Positions 43,850 to 51,530 of a DNA stretch of 51,530 nt are shown piece by piece; position 1 is the first letter of the stretch; the number at the start of each line of letters is the position of its first letter. Where the stretch lies: assembly GCA_964020155.1 (NCBI GenBank), contig OZ026553.1, positions 3,257,479 to 3,309,008 of the forward strand, read 5' to 3'. The notes beneath the pieces are model-generated. The model searched no databases and was not told the origin of the DNA. It saw only the letters and a list, made by a program, of their open reading frames with translations. This DNA comes from Chondrilla cf. caribensis (lineage: Eukaryota > Porifera > Demospongiae > Chondrillida > Chondrillidae). The translations under genes were made by a program, and so were the position numbers.

Positions 43850-44620
43850 TCCCACATGTGGGACATGTCCAATTGTACTTTTATGGCTGCTGGTGATTGC
43901 CGATTTTTGGGTAATTTTTTTCATCTCAATAACATTCAAGAGCAAATCTAAAGTTATTGAAGTATTTGCAGATATGCCTTTAGTACAATGACGTTTATTT
44001 TGAATGATTTGGTGCTGTACTTTTCTTTGTATTCGATAATCTCCGATCGTGTTGATACTTTTCAGCCCAATCGAATGTTTCTTTGAATGTTTAATACTTC
44101 TAAAGATAGCATTGATAGGAATTTTTGATTGTTGTGAGAACAAAGATAAATGGGGGCCAAAACAAATCGCTGAAGACAATCGAGGTACAGACAGACATAT
44201 GCCGGAATTATGGTCTTATATCTTCATTTTATCACTTTTGTGCACTTTTGATGAATAAAATAACTAAAAATGCTCAGTTTCTAATCGTAAGTTTCTTTCA
44301 ATAGCTGCGCTCCATCCCCTAAAAGTTTCGGATCAAAATATGCAGTCATGTGTAATTTTAATCCTTTGATTTAAGCCTTTAGAAACGGGTTTAAATCAAA
44401 GTAGATGAGGATTAACGTGGTAGGGAACGCCGAATGTATATTACCGGTATTCTTGTTAAGTATTTTTGATCTTCAATTAGGTTCAATCGATTTTCTTGCG
44501 TAATCACTCGATCAAATCACAAGAACGTTATGTGGTAAAGGGATCTCGGGCTGCACTAAGGTGTTAATAGCATTCTGTTAACGCTTAGTGAGACAAAAGG
44601 ACATTTCCCACATGCGGTGT
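43850..44620. other. Unassigned 770-bp AT-rich stretch free of microsatellites
   Basis: Bounded by TTTCCCACATG on both sides (43848 and 44606). It contains a small hairpin CTTTGATTTAAGCC/GGGTTTAAATCAAAG (44366-44402). Low-complexity ORFs only. It may be an insertion, but no terminal repeats beyond the flanks were seen. Confidence 0.35.
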
Positions 44621-44830
44621 GCTGTTGTGATTTACCTACATACACACAGGACATACGTACGTACATATGTATATTCCACCAACACCAACTAATAAATGTA
44701 TTGATATGTCATAATACAGGTATATACGTAGTATAACCTACGTAGTACAGAAAATAATATAGAGTCATCATCAAGTACAGTACATTCATTTATAGTGCAT
44801 TTCTGCAGTGCATGGAACCCATCTGTTACA

Positions 44831-45062
44831 AACCTCTGAATCCAGGAAATCTCTGTAATAGAGATACCATTCGGTGTCCCAGTGTACGCATAGTACATGA
44901 CCTCTGAATTGAGGACACCTCTGTAATAGAGATACCATTCGGTGTCCCAGTGTACGTATAGTACATGACCTCTGAATTGAGGACACCTCTGTAATAGAGA
45001 TACCATTCGGTGTCCCAGTGTACGCATAGTACATGACCTCTGAATTGAGGACACCTCTGTAA
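44831..45062. repeat. 68-bp tandem repeat, ~3.4 units
   Basis: GACCTCTGAATTGAGGACAC units start at 44899, 44967 and 45035; an older unit lies before 44899. The array is followed by AGAGAGGTTCCACTGTA, an end motif shared with the pogo-like MITEs. Confidence 0.9.
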
Positions 45063-45625
45063 TAAGGACTATAAAAGTACAATCTAAAAGTGTCCTTAAT
45101 AGAGAGGTTCCACTGTATGCAGTATACTTGTAACTCCCACTGTGTAACATTACGTTCAATTGCATCCATATGCATACAGTGTCATCCTTGTACTGGACTT
45201 ATAACTACCTCCAGTATAGACACACTAGTATGATAGTCTGTATCACCATTTCAACTTGCAATAAGTTCCTTGTGGTCTGCAGTTAATGCACTTATCCCCC
45301 TCACATCCTGTCCACCAATGACAATGCAACTAAGTACACACTGCACGTACACCATACAGGAAACATACCATTGTGCGGTGAAAAATCTCTAACAAGGAAA
45401 AAGTAGGGATTTGTTTCGATGAAATAATTTATGGAAGGGAATTTTTGGTACATTTGTACATATTTCCAAGAAGAATTGTTTGAGGAGGCGTAGAGAAATT
45501 CACTTTATAAAAACTAGACATGTACATACGTATGTATGCATGTATCATAGTGTATGTGAGACTGGCAATTAAAGTATTCCCAGTTAGTACACACCAAGGG
45601 TTAGTACATGCATGTATCTATTGAT

Positions 45626-45789
<164 letters not shown>

Positions 45790-46559
45790 TCCCTTCTTAA
45801 CCACTTTCCTGAAGGAAACCCTGTATTTTCATACAATACATACATATATATGTACATACATCACATATGTACGTATATTGTACGTATACGTTTGTACCTA
45901 CATTGTATGTAAACCAATGATGTGTAATTCAATAGTGATCCACAATCTCATAACACACCTTATTCACTACTAAGACCTCATCTTAAGACATCACCATGTA
46001 CTTACAGTATATGTCCATATGTGGTGTGTGTACTTAGATATGCTTATGTATGTACATGCATTCTTACGTGTTGGTGTGTATTTGTGAGTTGCCAACACGG
46101 GAATCTTGTACAGCTGGCAACCAATACCTTTAAGGATGCCGTCACTATCGTTGTTTCTGTGCAAACAGATTACGTACAAGGTTCAGTTATGATCATGAGG
46201 AGGCCTCCAATTGGTAGTTATTCATAATTTGCTCTGTTTGTATATTCCACATACACATGTCCGTGCATGTGCAATACACCCATGTACGTATGTGTGTATA
46301 TGTATGTACTTTTACGTATGTAGGTATTTGTGTTCATATTATGTACTGTGTCATACATATGTATTGTGTAAGTTTATACAGTACGTACTACATGCCATGC
46401 TGTACATGATAATGTCCTGTATTGGTAACTGTACGTATGTTTATGTGTACATATGTACTTACGTACGTATGCTAGTGTACAAAGATTAGTGTTGTTACGA
46501 GGAACAGAGGAAATGTGAACATTCCCTCAAGTAAGTTAGATTTTAGGATTCTTAGTAAT

Positions 46560-47516
46560 GTACCACATTTAAACTCTACTAATATGTGTACAATAGGACA
46601 TCTACTAGTGTATGCATAGTAGGCCACTACTAGTGTGTGTACAGTAGGACCTCCACTAGTGTGTGTACAGTAGGACCTCCACTAGTGTGTGTACAGTGGG
46701 ACCTCTACTAGTGTGTGTACAGTACAGTAGGACCTCCACTAGTGTGTGTACAGTAGGACCACTACTAGTGTGTGCACAGTAGGACCACTACTAGTGTGTG
46801 TACAGTAGGACCTCTACTAGTGTGTGTACAATAGAACATCTACTAGTGTGTGTACAGTACAGTAGGACCTCCACTAGTGTGTGTACAGTAGGACCACTAC
46901 TAGTGTGTGTACAGTAGGACCTCTACTAGTGTGTGTACAGTAGGACCTCTACTAGTGTGTGTACAATAGAACATCTACTAGTGTGTGTACAGTACAGTAG
47001 GACCTCCACTAGTGTGTGTACAGTAGGACCTCCACTAGTGTGTGTACAGTGGGACCTCTACTAGTGTGTGTACAGTACAGTAGGACCTCCACTAGTGTGT
47101 GTACAGTAGGACCACTACTAGTGTGTGCACAGTAGGACCACTACTAGTGTGTGTACAGTAGGACCTCTACTAGTGTGTGTACAATAGAACATCTACTAGT
47201 GTGTGTACAGTACAGTAGGACCTCCACTAGTGTGTGTACAGTAGGACCACTACTAGTGTGTGTACAGTAGGACCTCTACTAGTGTGTGTACAGTAGGACC
47301 TCTACTAGTGTGTGTACAATAGAACATCTACTAGTGTGTGTACAGTACAGTAGGACCTCCACTAGTGTGTGTACAGTAGGACCTCCACTAGTGTGTGTAC
47401 AGTGGGACCTCTACTAGTGTGTGTACAGTACAGTAGGACCTCCACTAGTGTGTGTACAGTAGGACCACTACTAGTGTGTGCACAGTAGGACCTCTACTAG
47501 TGTGTGTACAGTTGGA
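46560..47516. repeat. Minisatellite with 353-bp higher-order repeat
   Basis: Basic unit of about 26 nt (ACTAGTGTGTGTACAGTAGGACCTCC with variants: GGACCACT, GTGGGACCTCT, extra ACAGT, AATAGAACATC). The rare variant GTGGGACCTCTACTAG occurs at 46696, 47049 and 47402, exactly 353 bp apart, and intervening variants repeat in the same order. Confidence 0.95.
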
Positions 47517-47610
47517 TATCCAGGAGTACAAGTACTGTATATACACATTGAAATGGGAATTTTTGCCGTCTGGACCTTATACGTACCTGTTTACTGTACT
47601 GCATTGTGCA
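47517..47610. repeat. Dispersed repeat, copy 2
   Basis: GATATCCAGGAGTACAAGTA...ATGGGAATTT...GGACCTTATA...GTTTACTGTACTGCATTG; partner of 41225-41315. It directly abuts the minisatellite. Confidence 0.8.
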
Positions 47611-48129
47611 TGTTGTAGCATTCCAGTGATATCACAAAGCATGTGATAGCTTGTTACAATGAGTTCACCTGAGATAAGTGTCTCCTAGAATGCTTTGAGC
47701 GTCATTCAAATCAACATCTCTCTCACTAGACCATATTTGTGAACCATGAGCTGTTTGTTGTCCATGGCATCAAGGGTACACACACAGTGATAAGAGAGAT
47801 GATAATCTCAACTGTTCCTGGTGATCAGCCAACAGTTACTCTGCCAGCCTGTCACCATTGATGTGAGTGCGCCTGTCTAGCAATGTATCACCAGAGATGC
47901 GTGAACACACAGTGAAAACACAGACCCACAATAGGTATTCACCCTCGCTAATAAGTGAGAACATCTCTGTGATTTCAGATTTGGTTTGCTTTGAACCTTT
48001 TCCTGTGGTCAACCATAGTAACCCATGCTGTACTGTATATACTTACATACATACATCGCATGCACTTTGTGTGTGCCTTGCATACATTCAAACCATGAGT
48101 CCAAAATAGACTGGTCACTGCATACAGTT

Positions 48130-48455
48130 AGGTTTTATCCAGAGGTGCTTTTACATAATTGACAGGCACTTCAACAGATTGACTGCTCTGTAGTGATCAT
48201 TTAGGGTGTAAATGCAGAGATGCTTTACATACGTATGTATTAATTTAACAGAGTGACTGTTCTGTAGAGGCCACTTAGGACAGTTGGTCCTAATACATGG
48301 GTGCTTCAACATATGTATTTGACGGAATGTCTGTTCTGTAGAGACCACTTAGGGCAGGTGGTACTAATACATGGGTGCTTCAGCTTATGTATTTGACGGA
48401 ATGTCTGTTCTGTAGAGGCCACTTAGGACAGGTGGTCTTCATACAGAGATGCTAG
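48130..48455. repeat. 74-bp tandem repeat, ~4.4 units
   Basis: CTG(T/C)TCTGTAG recurs at 48183, 48257, 48331 and 48405. Confidence 0.9.
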
Positions 48456-48642
48456 CAGTCTCTGTGGATAGGTGATAACTTAATAACTTGTTACTTCAAT
48501 CAAGAAATGTTGCAGCAAGAAATGTGGTCTCTATATGGACATACTGTCTTAACACGGAGATGCTTCAACTTGTACGTACGTAGGTACATACAGTACAACA
48601 GTAGCTGTGGAGATTATGATTGAGCAGTTATCTTTCAGAACA

Positions 48643-48831
48643 TGTGGTATGTTGCGTGGGCGACTTCAAAGGAAAAGCAGTGCACACATTCGTGATGTGT
48701 GCACACTTCTCTGATGTACGCACACTTCATTCGATGTTGCATTGTTGTTGCATTGTGGATGATTGATTATTTCTTTTTCACACGTCTACTAATCATCGCT
48801 CGATCAAAGGTGCGCCCACGCAACATACCAC
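48643..48831. mobile_element. TIR element, 20-bp perfect ends
   Basis: TGTGGTATGTTGCGTGGGCG at the left and the exact inverse CGCCCACGCAACATACCACA at the right. The interior holds GTGTGCACAC motifs; non-coding. Confidence 0.88.
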
Positions 48832-48975
48832 ATAATAACTAAAGTACCTCTGGAGAAGCTGTAGTGAATACAGACACCTTTGCCTAATTGACACCTCGGG
48901 CTTCGCCCTCGGTATCAATTAGGCAAAGGTGTCTGTATATCCGCTACAGCTTCTCCAGAGGTACTTTAGCTATTA
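48832..48975. mobile_element. Foldback element with ~60-bp arms
   Basis: CTAAAGTACCTCTGGAGAAG...CCTAATTGA pairs with TCAATTAGGC...CTTCTCCAGAGGTACTTTAG around a GGGCTTCGCCC core. It abuts the preceding TIR element. Confidence 0.9.
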
Positions 48976-49133
48976 CATGTGGACACATTATGTTGATAGC
49001 CCGTAGGACATGTTGGTACACAATCTGTTGTTTGCTAACTTAGCCAGAGTTATCAATCACCTATGTATGTAATTCTGTCCTTCAATTAACAGCAATTACA
49101 TTGCAGATACTGTATAATAAAGTTGTATGTAAT

Positions 49134-49439
49134 AGTTATATCCTGCCTAGGGGTGCTGCAGATAAGAGGTGCTACAGTAGAACCGCGTTAAGACAAACAC
49201 TCTTAAGACAAATTTCTGCTTAATACAAACTAATTTCCAAGCATCATTTGGTTTGCTGTAGTAGAGTACATATAGTAAGCCAATCCTGATAAGAAAAACA
49301 TCTGATAACAAGAACTAATTTTGCGGGTCCCTTGTAGTTTGTCTTAAAGAGTTTCCTCTATAATTGATTACTGAGGGCAAAGCCCGAGGTAATCTATTAG
49401 TACTTTATCTGCTGCAGCACACCTAGGCAGGATATAACT
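49134..49439. mobile_element. Foldback element interrupted by a pogo-like MITE
   Basis: Outer arms AGTTATATCCTGCCTAGG and CCTAGGCAGGATATAACT pair. Within lies CAGTAGAACCGCGTTAAGACAAAC...GTTTGTCTTAAAGAGTTTCCTCTA (about 49174-49360), an inverted-repeat element like the one at 17660, with TA at its edges. A GATTACTGAGGGCAAAGCCC-type core hairpin lies to the right. Confidence 0.8.
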
Positions 49440-49766
49440 AACTTGTATCCTGATGTGGTGAGTGATAGACAATTTATACTGCAAATATGTGCATAGCTCA
49501 ATGCAACATATTATATGCTATTCAAATGTGTTTATATACTAACTCCCTGCCTTGTTCTCACGCAATTAATCCTAACAATGAAACCTGTCTGGTGACCTGT
49601 GCTGTATCGCTGACCTGTGCTACATGGCTTGTTTACATGCAGTTTTTCCTTTATCTACCCCTCAACCAGGATACAAGTACATATGCGCACACACACTCGT
49701 ACAATATTAATTTTACTTACGTACTTATATGCGTATTACATGTGTACACCTACGTACAGTGCAGTA

Positions 49767-49770
<4 letters not shown>

Positions 49771-49838
<68 letters not shown>
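49771..49838. repeat. (TG)n microsatellite
   Basis: Near-pure TG of about 68 nt. Confidence 0.95.
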
Positions 49839-49840
<2 letters not shown>

Positions 49841-50078
49841 AATGTGATATTGCATATGTGTACAATAAAAACACAATTCATGTATACATACGTATGTACA
49901 TACGTATGTATGTACGTTTATATGTAGACAGCATTTTAGAGCATTATGAACAGTACCAAAATGTAATGCAGACTCAAGGTCATTGTCACTTTCTGTCCTG
50001 TGCTGTGTGATAATATACTACATACATGCTAACATTCATACATACATATACTGTACATACATACGTACATACTTGTAT

Positions 50079-50272
50079 ACAGTTGTACCTCATCAGCATG
50101 AAATTGTTTAGCACAAAATATCTCTTATCGTAAAATTTATGTCAAGTCCCTACATTTACCACTAATGTACATACAGATTAGGTACATATGTAAGTACTGT
50201 TAACACAAAATACTGTTAACATGAAAATTTGAGATTATGATAGAATTCGTGTTGAAGAGGTTCAACTGTACA
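50079..50272. mobile_element. pogo-like MITE
   Basis: TACAGTTGTACCTCATCAGCATGAAA at the left and TTCGTGTTGAAGAGGTTCAACTGTA at the right are imperfect inverted ends of the same style as 17660-17836. A second right-end copy lies at 50355-50412, so the 3' half is duplicated. Confidence 0.65.
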
Positions 50273-51030
50273 TAAGTATTGTACAGTACGTAGGTACAGT
50301 GCACACAGTATCAATTTATTTTTGTACATATAGTACATATACTCTACAAATACTGTTAACATGAAACTTTGAAATTATGATTGAGCTCGTGTTGAAGATG
50401 TTCAACTGTACCTAAAAGTGTGGTATGTACAGTACATAGGTACGTACAGTGCACACAGTATCGATCCATTTTTGTACATACATAATAGTCCAAAGCAATG
50501 ACAGGATATCCGTTATCATGAGAAATGTGCGTGCTCACATGGTTATATTATGTTACCACGTAACCATTTGTGTATCCCATGGTACGCCATTAGTGGCAGT
50601 ATCCCACTCAATGCTGCAGCGATCACAGTTGTCTAGTGTCATTTCGAACTCAAAGGGTAATGAAACCATACAAAATGCGTACACATGTACTTTCATGCAC
50701 AAACAAGCATGTGTACATATACTTATACATATATACGTACATATGTGTACCTGTTCCAATCGTGTTTGGTGATCTCCTTATTACAAATGCAGTCAACCAG
50801 GTTGTTGTTTATGACAAATAAAGGTTATTTGACAGGACTCCAACATCCTGCAGGAGCCGCATAGTCTAAGCACATGTTGTTCTGTTAAATTGATATTGTC
50901 AGCAGGGTCAGCTGTTTCAGTGGAATTCAGTTAACCTCGTCAAATTGGGGGCGGCTGTGGTACACACGGGAAAATCTGTTGGGGTTTCCCCCTGGGAAAG
51001 TTAGTGATGTAATGTGGTTTCAGCTTCCTG

Positions 51031-51040
51031 TATAAATAGG
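51031..51040 (+). promoter_or_regulatory. Candidate TATA promoter, with GC box upstream
   Basis: TATAAATAGG, preceded by GGGGGCGG at about 50946. About 70 nt downstream is ATG CTG TCC TGC TTT GGG AGA CAG|gtacag (51103-51126), which could be a short first exon. Weak evidence; downstream gene not visible. Confidence 0.3.
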
Positions 51041-51139
51041 AGTGCCTAGTACCTGTAGTGTTTCCTGAACTTGTTTTCATTCATTGTCAATCGAAGAACA
51101 GTATGCTGTCCTGCTTTGGGAGACAGGTACAGTAGATTA

Positions 51140-51530
51140 TGTGTGTCTCTCTCTGTGTGTTTGTGCTAATACGTATCTCTCTCACTGTGTGCTAATATGT
51201 CCCTCACTCTGTGCTGATATCTCTCACTGTGTGCTAATATCTCTCTCACTGTGTGCTAATATCTCTCTCACTGTGTGCTAATATCTCTCTCACTGTGTGC
51301 TAATATCTCTCTCACTGTGTGCTAATATGTCCCTCACTGTGTGCTAATATCTCTCTCACTGTGTGCTAATATCTCTCTCACTGTGTGCTAATATCTCTCG
51401 CGCTGTGTGCTAAAATCTCTCACTGTGTGCTAATACGTATCTCTCACTGTGTGCTAATATCTCTCTCACTGTGTGCTAATATCTCTCTCACTGTGTGCTA
51501 AAATCTCTCACTGTGTGTGAATATCTCTCA
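51140..51530. repeat. 22-bp minisatellite running off the window end
   Basis: Unit CTCTCTCACTGTGTGCTAATAT repeated about 17 times with small deletions. Confidence 0.95.

Noticed and set aside
43688..44179. Minus-strand ORF of about 160 codons
   Set aside because: AT-rich, Lys/Ile/Ser composition, no domain and no splice-consistent neighbours.
44689..45175. ORFs across the 68-bp repeats
   Set aside because: Repeat-derived; the unit length is not a multiple of three, so each unit is read in a different frame.
46079..46225. Possible exon of gene D reading CQHGNLVQLATNTFKDAV...
   Set aside because: No clear acceptor in the needed phase 0 and no recognised domain; the gap to the first exon would be 5 kb. 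Left out but worth a check with RNA data.

Overview
The window is animal nuclear DNA. Genes are split by GT-AG introns, the coding modules are extracellular types (TSP1, sushi/CCP, EGF, GCC2_GCC3-like cysteine-rich repeats, vWA, IgGFc-binding), and the intergenic DNA is full of CA/TG and AT microsatellites, minisatellites and foldback elements. An early-branching marine invertebrate, possibly a sponge, is the most plausible source. That is inference from gene content and style, not from a marker gene. I saw no rRNA, tRNA or CRISPR array. All exon limits below were placed by hand from frame, splice sites and junction phase.

Layout. (1) 126-9058, + strand: gene A1, a secreted mosaic protein, 5' end outside the window (TSP1x2, CCP, EGF, TSP1x2, CCP, EGFx2, CCP, spacer, 2 cysteine-rich repeats, EGF, IgGFc-binding domain, 11-residue tail exon). 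(2) 9576-10929, - strand: B1, a broken copy of an IgGFc-binding gene, cut by a retroelement. (3) 10930-13830, - strand: a non-LTR-like retroelement with an RT ORF. (4) 13831-14030: a 200-N gap. (5) 14031-21521, + strand: A2, a near-identical copy of A1 lacking its 5' exons. (6) 22025-24284, - strand: B2, an intact 502-residue secreted IgGFc-binding protein with a signal peptide. (7) 25643-38973, + strand: gene C, a 1775-residue secreted protein (signal peptide, unrecognised helical domain, hemicentin-type vWA with degenerate MIDAS, hemicentin-like regions, 18 further EGF-like modules plus one atypical one, IgGFc-binding domain, 10-residue tail exon). (8) 40165-41130, + strand: first coding exon of a proline-rich cytoplasmic adaptor-like gene D. 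(9) 41131-51530: no confident gene; minisatellites, foldback elements and microsatellites, with a candidate TATA promoter near 51031.

The common theme is a cluster of secreted genes that all carry the IgGFc-binding domain (known from the N-terminus of FCGBP) and end, after a phase-1 intron, in a tiny terminal exon whose fourth residue is Cys. A and B converge tail to tail; B2 and C diverge from a shared 1.36-kb promoter region. These proteins are probably extracellular adhesion, mucus or recognition molecules; the actual function is not known from the sequence.

A1-B1 and A2-B2 are either a recent tandem duplication or two haplotypes left side by side in the assembly. They differ by transposon insertions with visible empty sites, an intronic inversion, and a stop codon in A2 that appears only after splicing.
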